Positions 24,251 to 39,239 of a DNA stretch of 64,000 nucleotides are shown here, piece by piece. Within the stretch, counting starts at the first letter, position 1. Each line of letters begins with the position of its first letter. The DNA is from Acridotheres tristis. Its lineage: Eukaryota > Chordata > Aves > Passeriformes > Sturnidae. The position numbers and the translations under genes were made by a program. A model generated the notes under the pieces. That model was not told the DNA's origin. It saw only the letters and a program-made list of their open reading frames with translations, and ran no database searches. The DNA is taken from assembly GCA_037013685.1 (NCBI GenBank), contig CM072886.1:91252422-91316421 (forward strand), given 5' to 3'.

Positions 24251-27200
24251 AAGAGGCAAAATGAGCACTTTTTTTTTCCCCTCTAAAAGGAGAGATCCTA
24301 CTGTAGAGCTTTTTCAGCACCATGTGCCATTCTTGCCATTCTGCTGTTTCAAATTGCAGTGTTGGGTATGTCCTGAGGTGTCTTTTTGTGTGCAGAGCTC
24401 AGAGATACAGCAAGGAAATGTACATTCAGCACAATTCCGTGGTGACCTGACTCACCCTGATTCTTGCTTATGCTGATGCCTGCTGCTGTGTCCCACGCAG
24501 AATGTCCTGTGGGGAGTTGTGTAAACCCACACAGGATGAAGGACTTCTCTCTCCATGAGAATTCCATCTGTAGTGGTTTGACACAGTCACACTCACTGTG
24601 GGACTTCCTTAACATGGTCCCACTGCATCCAAACAGGAATTTTCGGATGCTGTGTATTGAATGCCGATTTGAGTTTTCTGGTTGGGAGGGGCAGTTGATT
24701 GTTAGGTTTTTTTGTTTGTTTTTTTTTAGCTGAAGATTTATTGGTGGTTTATAAAGTTTTTCTTGGAAAATGAGAGAATTTGCATTTTAGCCTTACAGAA
24801 TATACTGACAAAGTTGGGAATGTAAGTTATTCTATGTTACATCTGCATGGATGTCACTCTTTTCTTGTACTAGTTTTTGCTTTTTGACTCTTGCTTAAAA
24901 AAGGGAAGGGGAAGAATGTGAAGGGAGGAGCTGGAAGGCACAAGGCCCTTATCAGGAGGTGATGCAGTCCTGTCAGGAGCTGGCTAAAAGCTGAGGGTTA
25001 TTGCAGTTCAGTGACCTTCCTGGGAAGTTTCTTTGGTTGTAAACACGATCAATTGTGGAACACAAGCTATGACTTTAATGCAAAATAATGGCAAGCTTAC
25101 ACACAAAAAAATCAATTTGGTGTGACAGCAAATGGTCCTAAAATAGGTGTTATTACCATGATGCAGTTATTTCCTCTTGCCTGAGAGGCAAATGGGAGAA
25201 TTTAGTGTCCTGTTGGTTTTCATTGTAAGCTGAGCAGTGATTCCAGTTTGCCTGCTATCCATGTATATCCACTTTCCTTAACCTTCTTTCCTTTTCCCAG
25301 TTTCTTGCAAGACCTGGCCTGTCTGCTTTCACCCAGAGACCACTGGTTTATCAAAATTACAACAGCAACCCTGGATTAGCTTTCTGAGGTGGAAAGGATA
25401 GATTTACATTTTAATAAAAAAAACTCTCTTGCTATTTTTTGTGCAAGTTGTTGGGTCTCAGAGGTACGGCTCACAGCTTTCCCTTTTTGGTGTGGTATTT
25501 TATGCCTATCTGCAGATCTTTTTTTTTAGGGAAAGGGCTGAATCTTGTGTATCCACAAAAAAAACCCCCACATATCATAAAGGGTTTTTTGCAAACAGTG
25601 TGTAGTTTTTACATATGGACAAGTGAAGCTGAATACTGTAGAAGTGCTGTGGTGGAAAGACACCTGTAGGAGTCCAGAGGCAGCAGCTGGCCAGCTGGTA
25701 GGATTTTTTGTTATTTTAAAGTTTGAAGGTTTTTATAAAGTATAGATATTTGCAACTTCTGCATTACTTTTGTGGTTGGTTTTGGTTATGGTTCATTTTT
25801 ATGGTTTTTATTTGTTTAAAAGTAGCATTCAAACATTATTTCCTGGAAGCAATATGCTTTAAACAGTAACGGTAGCTCTTGGACATCTAATTAGTTAATA
25901 TGTCATTAATGAATTAATGTAGTGTTTTATAGTAGCATCATCTAAATCTTTGAGATTACTTTTAGCGTGCCATTGATATTTGCTGCAAAATTAGTGCACA
26001 AGCACTTATTAAGGGCATTTTAACAACTCTGGTTTGGTATGATTTTTCTTTTTTTTCCTTGTGTGTACCACATGCAAGCAATATACATAACAGGTCTGGG
26101 TTTTTCCTAATATCATAGGGACTGCATTTGTTACTTGGGTCCTTAACATAGGCGTGGAGCTGCGACAGTGATGCCTGCTGTATTTTTAGCAGTGGTGGGT
26201 TGTGCTTGCTGTAATTAATCAGCACATTAACAATAAATGACTTATTCATTACTTTAATGCATGCTATACAGTGTACAGGAGCTGGTGATTATTTTCCCCC
26301 TTGTTTATTCAATAAGAGTGAGTCTGTGTGGAAGATGGGGGAAGCACAATAGGCATTTACCATCCTATTGTTACCCAGAACAAGCATTTTATCAGAATGT
26401 AAAAGTGAGGATGGCCAAGGGTGGTCTAATGTCACGTGTTGCTGGGTGGTGATAGGAGGCTTTTGGCTAATTAGCTAGCCATGAAGCAAATTATTCCCTT
26501 CCCAGTGTATTTTGTCATCTTTGTCCTGTTAGCAGGCTGCAGCCCAAGAGAGTATTCTGTGTGCACAGAAGTCCTTAGTGTTCTCTGTCACTGATTCTTA
26601 TGTACCATCCCGCTGGATTAAGGCAGGATTTTATCTGTAAATGAATTAAAAGTGCTTCTGAAAGATCTTTATTTTGAGTATAGAAGTTGAAATGTTGCTG
26701 TTGTCCCATTTCCAATTTTGTTGAGGCTGAATAACCACTCAGTTCTGGTTTGAGTGAAAGAAGAAGCAGAATAGCTCTCTGTGGGCCAACCACTCTTCTG
26801 TCGGGTTAGCTGAAACAGATGTTGTCATTAAACTTTAATTACAACATGACTCACTTTTTAATGCAGTGGCTAGAAGAGAACTAGAAGGAGTTTTTGTACC
26901 ATACGTTAGAAGAATATGAAAGCAGCAGCTAAGATTTATAATACTTCTGTGTCCTTAAAAAAAATAATACAAAAGCCATCAACTTGGGCTTCCTGCATAA
27001 TATAAACTATGGAATGTCATTGTGTAATTTCTGGATAAAATCCTTAATAGATGATTTGAGCCAGAATAATGTCCTGTTGAAAAAATTGTACTAAAACAGT
27101 GGATTCTCCTCAGGCTTTAAGCAGTCAGTTACCTTTGCTGATGGTCTGGACCCCGTGATTACCTCTGGTCGTGTGTCTGGCCTCTATTAGACTGCCCATA

Positions 27201-30200
27201 GCACATGCCATGAAAGACATATCCAAACCCAGATTTTTTCTTATCTGAATGCAGAAGACAGAATCCAAGGGGAAAAAGGGTAAACATTTTGCCCTCATAG
27301 ATACAATATGTCAGTGTATACAGTAAGTTGATGCTTCCCATCCAGTGTGCTGTTGAGTGGGTGAAATTCCAATTCCTTGCCAGGATCTGGTAGGCCTAAG
27401 AAATTCTGTGTTGGATTTCTTAATGATACTTCCCACTCACACCCCTCTTTAAGTCATGTTCACTCATGATACTGTAATTAGCTCTACTGACTTTGCCAAA
27501 ACTATAAAAATAGTGAATTGAGCTTAAAAATCAAAAATCCATTGACTTGTCCTTCCAACATTAAAGGTTGTGCTGAAGCGTGGAAAAACCTGTGGATTTT
27601 CTTATGTTCAGGTTGATGCCCAAAGAGTATTGAAGGGCAGGGAGAGAGCCACTGTAGCTGCATCCTCTTGTCCATCAGCAGTTCTGCAAAAATATCAGAA
27701 CTTGGTGTGTGTGATGAGTGTAGCTCTGGAAGGAGAGCCAAGCAGCAAAAAGCCCACTGTGAAAAGATTATGAAAGTAGAGAATGACAGCAATTGTAAAC
27801 ATCCCATGCAAGCTGTTTTGGTGGTGACCCTGACAAAATATTTTTATTCTTATGCTGGGTTAATCTAAATTTTGCTGAAGCCTCACGTATGGTACTTGCA
27901 GCCGTGTCCACAAGACTGAAAATGAATCTGAGGTGGTGGAGAGTGAAAGCAAGAAGGAATACACAGCATTTGAATGAGTGAATGAAAAATTGCAGGACTT
28001 GGCATCTGTCAGTTTCCCCAGGCACTCTTCCATCACTGTACCCTGGAGCTCTGTGAAACTCCAGGGCTCCAGTACTGTGTCAGGCAGGAAATCCAAAGCA
28101 CACTTGAAGCTGTGGCTTTCTGTTACGCATTTGTTGGAGAAGGCTGACTGTGGTTTGGCTTAACTCCTTCAAACTCATAGCTCGGCAGCACTTGTGCAAT
28201 AGTTCAGTTTTAGGGGTGGGACAGTGGCCCTTTAAGTGCTGACAAGGAGGAACAGAGCAGAAATTCACATCTGAGATAATCCATTTTTGATGAGGAAAAT
28301 AGAAGTGAAAAGAGCTAGTATTTACTGGTGTGCACACACTGGTACTTGTACAGAAACATCCTGGTGGCGACAAGACTGCAGTCGCTCACAAGCCTTGCAA
28401 GGAGCAGAGAACAGCCATGATAATGCCGCTCTTTATTTCCAGTGCTGTTCAGAGCAGGCTCCCTCTCCAGAGCCTTCCCTATGCTTCTCTTCCCTGTTGC
28501 CAGTGAAAAGCTTGGCCTTCTCCAGTCCTTTAAACAGTCCCCCTTAATTAGAAGGAACCATTTTTATACTGGATACAAATATGTCCATCAAAACAGCAAC
28601 TTTAAATTAGTTTGAGTGATTTCTACTAGCTGTCATCCATTTCATCCGTTCTGGATTTTTTTTTCCTTTTTGGTGGTTCTTGCTGTTGCATCTTAAAATT
28701 TCTGCTGTGCATCATATTAATCTGCTGCAGGAGGACTGCTGTAAAAATCAGCATTCTATAGACTAAACTGTTGTTTAAACACATGCATGGACTGCATGTG
28801 ATAAACACTAAATGTGTTTATCTCAAGTGACTTCAATAGAAACACTCTACAGATAAAATAAATTCACAGGAGTTCTCATTTCTGTTCTGAAATATCTGTA
28901 ATAGGATTTTCTTTTAACCTTTGCTTGTGGAAAAGTGAATGAATGGGCACTTGAAACAAAAGTAATGATAGGTTTTGGACACTTAACTAAGCACCATGTT
29001 ATGTTACAATAAATAGACTTCATTTAATTGGACTCAGTGGAAAAATGAAAATATTAAAGCTTCTAAAATAAATACTTAACATTTGACTAACAATTCCTTC
29101 TTTGAAATAAGCCTGCTTCCCTGAATGTTTACCAGGATGTGGTGACTCTGTTTGCCTTGATGGGACCTCCTGCTTCTTCAGCACAGCAACTCTGCTGACT
29201 TTAGCAGAGCCATGCAGTGGTTGTGCCTGAGTTCCTACCAGGGTTGTGGTTATCCCTGAGTTCCTACAGAGGAAGATGCTGATCTGTGGTGCCTGAAGCC
29301 ATCAGCTCAGCCAGCAGGTGTGAGGTAGCTGTCTTTCACATCAGACACTGGGGGTGCCACTGGGGCAGCTTCAGGCAGGCAGGTATTTCCATTTTCTGGT
29401 CTCCTGATGCCTTGCAGCCCAAAGTCAAACAGGAGTAGTAGATAATTTTATTCTGAAACATATGGGCCAAGTTTTAATTGCAGTTCTGACATTTATTGCC
29501 GTGAGTGGACTGAATATTTTGGAAAGCCTTTTTGGGTAGGTTTAGGTATAGACATGATAAATTTTTGCCACCTTTTGCTTCACCTGTTCATCAGGTCTAA
29601 AATGTACAAGTATGTCATTTTTTTTTAAGGTAAGGCTATGGCAGGAGCAGACAGTAGTGTTAATCTATTCCCTTTTACTTACTTTCAGGCTGTCCTTTGT
29701 TTTGTGTATCATGTTCCATCTTGTGTATAAACTTAAAATGACCACAAAACCTTCTTGTTTGGTCTTCACATCTTATTGCTGTAGTATCACATTCCTTCTG
29801 TGTATGTCAACATAGGAAATCTATTACAAAATAGGCAATGGATGTTTAGATTTCATTTATACAACAAGCCTGAGCGCCCTAGTCAGCATTAAATATAAAT
29901 TCTGAAAATGTATTTATTTTGATTTATTTGCCAAAATTTCTTGAAATAATTTTACTGCTCTGTTTCAGAATATATAATTCTGATAGGAAGATCTGAAGGC
30001 AAATCTGTTTGAAGATTCACACTTGAAACAAAACCCGAAATCACAAACTGTTAAGACCCCTGAAAAAGGAGAGTTTCTGTCTTCCTTTTCCACCCTTGCT
30101 TTGAGGGATCAGTGATTAGCCAACATCATCATGAGCTGAACAGCCTACAGAGGGAGAATAATAAGTGAAAATTAATAGAGAAACTTCACTAGATTTCAGC

Positions 30201-33200
30201 AGAATTAGGAATATGCTTTAACACTTGGGAATAATATCCAGATTTTGATTGAGATATTTTGGTGAATCTGAATTTATCATGAGAATCAGAAGATTGGGCA
30301 AAACAACTGTTTGTCACCCCTCTGTGATAAATTCCCCCAAGCTCCAGCAGAGAGATGTGACTTCTGTTTCCATTTGCCATCAACAATAAATCAGGCATCT
30401 GTTTTAAAATCAGTGCTCACCTGATTGTAGTAATTTATATTTAGTGGTCTAGTTCCGGGATGTTGATTGGAGTGATCAGTGAGATCAAATTGAGGAATTT
30501 TCTGGAAGTGAGAAGCCTGGGAGTTCCGACTTGTAAATGCATTCATGCTTGGGATTCTTCTTTTTCCTTTTCAGCTGCCCTCATTATTTTCATGGTGCAC
30601 AGGTTTTGCTTTTTTTCCTCTGTTACTATAGTACCATAATCCAAATGCAGACTCGCTCCCAGCATTATTCCAGTCACTATTCATCCTGCAGGAGCACCCA
30701 GTCGAGGACTGGACCTCACTGTTGATCTATAAACATTAGACCATAACCAGGTTGCTCTGCACCTGTTACAGCTGGTTCCCATTTCTGAGAGTGGGTATTT
30801 CCCTGCCAGGCACACTGCTTTTGCACCAAGCATTTGCTCTCAATTGTAAGACAAGAACTAAATTGCTCTGGATTTTGCAGGCTGACTGCAGTTCCATGTC
30901 TAACTTCATGACCACAGTTTCTGTTTGGGCAAACTCAGTAGCAGAATCTCAGCAGCACAATTATCCTCTGTGGATGTGTGCTTCATTAGCAGCCTCTCCA
31001 AATGCTGCTGCTGCTCTTGACAGGGTTACAGCTGCAGTGTCACACCTGTGGCAATACAGCTCTGCTAGGGACTGCTCCCTGAAGCCAAGTGTTTCAATTA
31101 TTCCTCTCTTCAGCCCAACAGTCTTTTTATATTGACTTGTAATTTGTTGTTCAATTTTGAATAATTATGAGGAGGGATAGATGTCTTTCTAGTTTCTGAG
31201 TTACTGGTTTGCCACCCACGGGTTGTTTTTGTTTAATGGATGTGCTGATTAAACATGTCTCCTGCAGTGAAATATGAGGCCTTTTCTACTGTATTTTCTT
31301 AGTTCTCATGGAAAAAGACCCTTTTTAGCTCTACCCAAAGGTACCTATTAGAGGATTTCTGAGACTGAAATGTTCTTGCAAATTAATTTAAGATTCCATT
31401 TAAAAAGAAAATAAGAAAAAGAAAGCTGTGGAGCTGGCCCCTCGAGAAAACAGAGGTGAATGTCTTGAAATCAGCATGTTATATAAAATCACACACTGCT
31501 TTGGCTAGTCATTGTGACACCCAGCCACTACTGGCATGTTGAAATACCTGGCTTTTCCAGTCAACTCCCTCTGTGCATTTTCAGAGTATTATAATCATGT
31601 TCCTTATGAGGAGTGAATTGTGGGAGAAGTCAGCATATAAGATAGTTTGACATAGGGAGCTATTTAGAGCATTTTCTCCACCATCTCTATTAGTTTGCTT
31701 GTGTTGACATAATCGTGATGCAACACTTCAACATAAAAACATGTATTTTTATAGGCAAGATTCATAGTTCAAATACCCTGATTAAAATAAAAATATAACC
31801 CCTCTAATTTAGCTGATTTATTTTCATTGAAGAAGTATATAAACACTTGATACTTTTTGTATTTTTATTTAGTTGTTCTATTTGCTATTTTAATTAGAGA
31901 ATGAAAAGGGATCTGGAGCATCTCAGAATGTTGGAAAGTTGTAAATTTTTTTATGTTAAGTAAAAAAATCTGTACAAAAAGTGCATTTTCATCTGACAGA
32001 AATATCCTAATATTCCTTCTTTGTAGAATTGCTAATGAGTTCACGTCTTTCTGAAAATTGCAGTTAATTTGCTTTAAGTGTAGGGCTTTATAACATTTCA
32101 GATCTCCTTAAAATGTTGTGGATGCAATAATTCATTTATTTTAAGGGTATTATTTATATACAAAAATAAGGAACCATGCTAGTAAGCTGTGTCTTCCATA
32201 GAGGGGGAAGATAAAATTACAACTTGGATTAGGGGGAGGAATTTAATAAAGCATATTTATGTCATTTCATACTCTGTACATTTACCTGTTTAATTCCTAG
32301 GCTGGTTTGTGTGTTAATTCAGAGAACAGTAATATGCACACAGTGGAGATGCACAGGCAATTTCCTTGTCTCTCTGAAGTGTAAGCTGGAAAGTGTATAA
32401 TTTTCTGTAGATTTTAGCACTTGGTAACAATTGGAATTCTTGCCTATATGCTGCTCCTGCTAAAGTGGCATGAATCAGAGGTGGTTTGCTTTGTTGTTTG
32501 GATTTTTTTTTTTTTTTTTAATTAACCATCTGTGGGTAAGAGGCTGAGCATCTCATTTTTTTGAGATTACTGGTAAACAACTTAATGTTTTCAACAAAAC
32601 AATTCAAGAATCATTAAAGTGCATCACAAAGATGTGACTTGGATGAAATATTATAAAACAAAATTTAAAAGGTAAGAAAGGAATCTTGTAGGGGAGATTG
32701 TAGAACAGGGCAGCATGGAATAACCTTATTCTTTCCTAATTACATGCAGCTTCTTAGCCTAGTGTTTGGGTTTTGGTGGAGGGATTTTCCTAGTGTTTTG
32801 GAGTGTAGTTTCTTGGGAGGTTTGTTTGGGGATTTTGGGGTTTTTTTTTGTTTTTTTTCCTCATGTGTTAGTATCTACTTGTGCCAAGAAAGTTGGATCA
32901 AATGCACTTCTAGGTTTCTGCCTAAGGCTTTGGGGAGGGACAGATGGATGTGGGATTAGAAACACATCTGTATCGGTTTTGTCATTCTTAAAACTGCTTC
33001 ACCATTCAGCACACAAGCCTGGAACTATTAACTAAAGAATTGCTTGTATCCTAACACCTTTTAAACTAGCCTGGTGGTCAGTGAGTTCCTTGGAAAAGGC
33101 AGAAGAGAAATTCCAGGTCTGTGAAAATACTTAACTTAAAACGTCCTGCCAGCAGTTCCACCTCAGCCTTTATATGTGACAGCCAACATATCTCAGATGA

Positions 33201-33700
33201 CCTCAACTCTCAGGGGAACATAAGAATAGAGGCATTCTCTGCATGAGTGGTTGGAATAACACTGTGCTTAGTGATCAAATGAACAATCCCTTTGAGCTTT
33301 CGAGATAGTACCCCCTCTCACAGGGCATCGGAAAGCATTTCTTTAACAATTATGCAACAACAAAGCACAATAGGGTCACTGGTTGCCATGATTTCTTTCT
33401 GGGGAGGAAAATCAGAGTTTATGTTACCTTGTTACTATCTCAAACTAAACTGGTTTGGCAGTCGAGAAATGCAGACTGATCTGTTGCCAGATCCCTGGTT
33501 CTAGTGGAATAGGGTGCTGCAGAAATAAATATTTGAGATTTTTTGCGCTTTAACGTGCCTGGTGCTTTTTTTTTTTAATGCCTCCCCCCCTGCTTCCCCT
33601 CCAATCTCTTGTCTGGTGTTCCTGGTTTTCTTAAAGCAGTTTGAAGATCCTCGTGTTGTAAACAGAACCTGTGCCACGGACTGTGCTTTTCTTATGCTCT
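24251..33700. other. Intronic sequence, nothing recognised
   Basis: About 9.4 kb without an exon, RNA gene or transposon I can name. It has a 17-base T run (32503-32519) and a smaller G/T-rich patch near 32815-32860. Near 29225-29270 the phrase CCTGAGTTCCTAC occurs twice, about 33 bases apart. Short open frames on both strands look random. Old degraded repeats may be present below what can be seen by eye. Confidence 0.45.
32503..32519. repeat. Homopolymer T run
   Basis: Seventeen T residues in a row on the plus strand. It is not attached to a recognisable retrotransposed copy. Confidence 0.9.
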
Positions 33701-34030
33701 GGGTCATTTCTCCAGCCCAGTGGTTTTCCTTTTCACTGTGCCTGATTCCTTCTGTGTGACTACACTCTTTTACTTCTGTTGTCTGCTTTTGCTCACCACC
33801 AGTCTTTTTTCCCTGGGTTTTTCTCACCACCTTTTTTTCTCACCTGCAGATCCATTTCTTTCTGCCAGACCTTCTTTAGCTGCACTTGCATCCCTCCATC
33901 TGGCTGGTTCCTTCCTTTTCTTCCTTATCCTCTTCTCCTCTTTGTGATCTTCCTTTACTGCCAGGAGTCACTACTTCAGCTGCTTTCTAGCATCTTCTCT
34001 ACCAACACACAAAGTGCTCCTTCTGGTGAC
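33701..34030. repeat. Pyrimidine-rich block
   Basis: About 330 bases with a strong excess of C and T on the plus strand, made of TTCC, CTTT and CCTC runs broken by short mixed parts. A T run and a C run just to the left (33568-33594) continue the bias. Three overlapping Ser/Phe/Leu-rich open frames arise from this composition. Possible readings are a mirror-repeat or triplex-prone tract or a chance bias; no regular unit is visible. Confidence 0.6.
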
Positions 34031-37000
34031 CTTCTTGATGATTAACCTGCATGTTACCACAAATGTTTTAAACAATATTAGCCAATCTATCTCTTCTCTT
34101 GCATCCCTGATCATCAGAAAAAGAAAAAAGAGAGGGGGAAAAAGTCCATATGCTAAGGGTCAATTTAAAGTAATTTAGATGCTTACTTTTTTGATTTTTA
34201 AATGCTGAATGTGGGACACTGCATGCCACATACCAGTGAATATTCCAGTCTTGCACAAATGAATACTGATGAGATGACCTGGGATAAAAACATTGCTCAG
34301 GGCTGTCGAGGCCGTTCTGCTGTAATAACAAATTCTGCTCAAGACTAAGACATATTCTGCAACAGGAGTCTTTTCTTTGAATTTGAAAATATTAACAAAA
34401 CTGAGGTTTTCTTATGTTGTGCATAAGAAAATGTGTGTGTGCAAACAAGTATTTGTATGACACACAAGTGTTGCACAGTGAGCAGCAGAATGAATACAAA
34501 TACATATATTCTGTGTTCTCTGTAACCTTTTCATTTTAGATGAAGAATAAAAGTTGAAGATTGTAACTTGCATTCATTTAAAATTAAGATCTAGTGTTTG
34601 CATTTTTTGCCTGTGTAGTGCCCATGCCTTATTAAAATCTCTGGGGAAAAAACATGTACTCTTTAGCAAAATTGCTAGTTCTCAGCTACTGAAATGGGCC
34701 TCAGTGTAACATTTATATTCTCATCATAGAGTTCTACTGGTTTGTTGTTGGGTTTCTTTTTACCCCTTTTCTTCCTGCTAATTAGTTTAATGCTGCCAGC
34801 ATTAGAAACATATTTTTACTTTTGTATTTGTACTATTTATTTATAACTTCAGGCTTGTCTGTACTTTTTTAGGAAAGGGAATGAATTTTAGTCTTAGCCC
34901 TAGATCTCAGAAATGACCAATTACTGTATCTGGAATCCCACTAGGTCTTCTTACTGCTTTCAGCCTATCCCAGTAGAATAGGCTGTGGTGGTTGGTTTTG
35001 AGCTGCTTATAATCACAAGCACACACAGTTTGTTGGAAGGCCAGAGGCTGGAAATGGGAATGTATAAATTTGACACTTGGTTTGATATTCCTGCTGAGCA
35101 AAAGACACACGCATTTCTCCCTTTACACTCTTATTTTCTCCTGGTGGAGCAGAAAACATATGATAATGAGTCCAAAAGCAAGTGGTTATTTAGATGGCAA
35201 CAAATTGCTGCATAACTGTGGTCCCAAGGAAGAACAGTAAGGTGGGGAAGCTGTGCTGGTTTTATTTTATCTTGCAGAAGGTATTTAGCACAGCCAGTTT
35301 TCTCAGGGCTCCGCAGAGATTTTGTTTATGGAGACAAGTATTTTGAATGTCTAAACCTATTGCTGACCTTTTTTCCTTTCTCTTAATTACTTTGAGTGCT
35401 ATGGATTAGAATCTTGTTTCAGATTTTAAAAACAACCAATCAAAAAAAGAGCCAGATGAATGTACGTGATCAATTGACAGCATGTTACCCTCTCTGTTAA
35501 GAGGACAAAACTGGTAGAAAACAAAAAGAAGACATAAAATTCTTAAGCAGGAAATTTGCATGTTGTGGGTGGATTTTCTAAAATACTTGAAGGGAATTTT
35601 AAATACTCTGGAAAAATTACCAAAAAAATCTTAACCTGAGTGTGTTGTAAGTAATGAAGAACATTAAGCACAGTGGTGAGCTCTGCAGAATATCCTAAAG
35701 TATTTTCACATTTACAGTTCAGTCTCAAAGGAGAAACTGTAAATGGAAGAGAAGAACTAGAAAAATCTGGTCTGTGCAAGCATTAGTAATGAACACTGTC
35801 AATACCATGTTCTGAGAACTCTTAAGATGTAAAATAGCTGTTGGCATTTGGAATTTTGGACGGGGTTTGGGGTTTTTTTTGGAGGAATTGAAGGTCAAAA
35901 TACCTGATGCCAGACTGCATATGAGCTTTAACCTGGCAGGCAAAATACTGACACCACTAAACCTTTCCAGTCTGGCTGGCAGTAGTGCCCCTAGCTGTAT
36001 GTGTTTTGTAAGAGCACACTGGGGGCAGCCAAGCAAGATCGATAAATTGACACACATTCTTAAACAGCAGCCATCTGTAACTTCCAGTTCCACTTGGCTA
36101 AGCACTAATTTGATTTTTGCTTCTACTTTTTGATTCGTTTTGAGCTCATTGTAATCTGTTTGGATTGGTTTGCTAAATTTGAAGTAAATAGTCCAAAAGC
36201 AGATTATGACAGCTACTGGTTTATTGCCACCTGCTCTCTCCACCCCATTTCAAACAAAGTCTAATTCCAAGGTAGCGTGGCTACACTTTTGGCTTGTTTG
36301 CTTTTGATTTGTATTATATTTTACTGCCAAAACAACCTGGTCATAGCAGTGATTAGTAACTTGTCAATGTTTGCCCTAAAAAGCAATTTGATGCAAAAGC
36401 TGTCTTCAAAAAGAGACGCATTTTGGGACAGTAACTACATCATGAAAAAACACTTAATTTCACTTTTGGAGACTCCTCATTTTGAAATTGCTCTGGATGA
36501 ACACATTCGATTGTATGCTGAAAGAAGAGACAGGAACAATTGATTTGTTACATCTTCATGGGGCAGCAAGACAAGGGGAGCAAGAGAAATGTGCAGTGTG
36601 GAGAGTACAATTCTGCTGGGAGGGGAACAGGATGTTTCCTTCTTCTGCACCGACTCTTGATCTGAAGGTCATGGCAAGTGTCTTGCACTGGCCATGGTCA
36701 TGGGTTGAAGGCTTTTACTATTGGCTTGTTGGTCTGTTTTGTACACATACAGTACTAGAGTGTTCACATCCTAAGTGGGATTGAAAATTTGGCTGAATAA
36801 GCACATAACTGATCCTGGAATCTAAAATTTGGAATTCGTTCTCAGTGAGTGATTTACTTTTATATGTGCATCTTTTAAAACAAACAATTGTTTCTCCCTT
36901 CTTTTAAAGCTGAAGAATAACAAGATACAAAAAAGCTCACTAAATTACAGGAACCCAGCAGCATTTCCATCTCTCCTATGGCTAGGTCCTGCTTTTTCCT

Positions 37001-39239
37001 GTATTCATGTGCTTACAGTCCCTTAGTTTCCCCTTCCACACCTTTGTATCTATGTTCCCATGTAAAAAACAAACAAAAAACCCAAAACAACAAAACCCTT
37101 AATGAGCAGTCTGGATGACTGAGGATGTCAGAATTCACATCCTGACGAGGAGCATGGGCACAGCTATACCACTAGAATGCATCTGGTGTGAACAAACAAA
37201 AAGAACAGACCTTTTCAGGCCATTTGGAGTACAGCTAAGGCTGCTTCTTAGTTCTTTGGAGATTTTGTGTTACATAAATTTTCAATTTGTGTAAAATAGA
37301 TGCAGGAAGGACTAAGGAATGTTTTGACAATACGATGGCTGTTTCGCAGGGATTGATCAGCTTAGTTCTGAATCATGATACTGTGTAATTCCTGTAAGGA
37401 GGATGAAGCACGTAGTCCCCAATACATATGCTTAGTCAGAGGTAAAAGAGTTCCACTCAGCCATTTTTAATGACTTTTTAGCTATTGCATAGGGCAAACA
37501 TAGGGTGTTTTGGTAGAGGAAGAAGAGACATTGCTTCTCTGGTATCACTGGCATCTCTCCAGTCAGTGTTCAAGTGCCATGGTTTTTGTTGGATGTTGCG
37601 TTTTTCAGAAGCAGAGCCTTGTTTGGTCTGTTTTGTGTTGCAAAACATGAAAAGACAGTCCCTGAATAAATTTATTTTCATAGAATCACTGACTCTTTTA
37701 GATGTATTTCATGTCCATTCCTTTTCTGGCTACCATTTAAAGCATATTTGATCTAGTTAGCAAGCCCTTCTGCAGGCTTAATTCTGCTGGTATCTCCAAG
37801 ATATTAACGCTCACGTTTGTGTAGGTGTTGCTGGAGAAACTGTGTATGGCCACATGAGAAACTTCCCTGTCAGAAGGGAACCTGGTGCACTCCCCAGGGA
37901 TGTGGTGCCTCTGCATTGTAGGACATCCACCCTTGCCTTTTGCTGACATTGATTCATTTGTTAAGGGTTTATATTTATTAAGTGAATTTTCTCTGTTCTG
38001 TCACCAGATAAGCCAGCTTTTGCTAATTAATTCAGATTTGTGTACATGTATATGCAGAACAGCACTAACAAAAGGATTCTGCTTACAAAACTTAGTCGTT
38101 TGTTCCATTAAGTAGGTCTCAGTTGTCTGTGAATCCATGCTGACTCAGAGCTATACAGATGCTTTTTTTTAAATAATCTTGGACATACATCTTCTGTATA
38201 GAGGTTGTACATCCACTCAATTATGCTAAAGTTGCTGTGAACTGGGCTCAATGTCCTGCCACTCACATAAGTGCAAGTGGCTCCTACTGACTTGAATACC
38301 AGTCAAAATAATCTTTAAAAAGTAGCAAATATATAGTGCGGTGCAAGCAGTTTTATCTGCTGGTTAGTTGTGATGATGGCAATGGTAGTTTTCATTTAGC
38401 TAGCCCCATGCAGCTTCTAAGTACCATACAAAGTGTGCAGTAATTAAGTATTAACTGCTCTGTAACTTAACTTTTACTGAATTTGGAAAGCTTGACACTT
38501 TTTATTATGTGTGACAGACCTGGCTATGAGAGAAAGATGTAAGCAGCATGACTTCAACTTGCAATCATCTAGTCAAATAGTATCAAATTAGAAATTAGAC
38601 TTGTATGAAAAACAGATAATGTCATGGTATAGCTCCACTTCAAGTTATCCTCCATCTTTTTTTTCTCTCTTTTTTTTTTTATATGGATTGCAACATGCTG
38701 CTTGTGCCATCAGTAGAAGTGTACGGTAATCTGACAATTGCTGATTGCAACTAAGTTGTGTCAGCCACCTGCAAAGAATATAGGCCCTAATTTTGTTCCT
38801 TTCAGGTATGTGAGAAATATTTTCCTTGCCAGAATAGAAAATTGGGAAATCGAAAATGGAGTGAGTGATAGACCTGTCTTATTTGTTGTCACAGAAAGAA
38901 TTGTCAGGAGATGTGGGTGGGAAGAAGGGGACTTGTTTCAGTAAATGCCTCTTTATGGTACTTTCTGAAAGGCAGGCAGTCAGAGCGGGAGACTTTTGCA
39001 GTGCAAGTTTTTGTCCTGATTACAAACTATTTATTTTCTTACTTTTATGAAATGTATCTTGGTTTGTTAATCTGCATGTATTTGCTTTTTTAATTTTTTC
39101 CCCCCACTTCTGTTTCTCAGGCAATACTGTCCACAGTGGGCATTTTGCTTATGATACCCTTGAGGTTCATTCCTTCCTGTAATAGGCCAGAGGTAATAAA
39201 CGAGAGCTCAAAATCAAATGCATTTGCTTTTCACAGCTT
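34031..39239. other. Intronic sequence, nothing recognised
   Basis: No exon, RNA gene or nameable repeat. The longest open frame, 172 codons on the minus strand at 35725-36243, has no domain I know and overlaps a plus-strand frame of similar quality, so I treat it as chance. Confidence 0.45.
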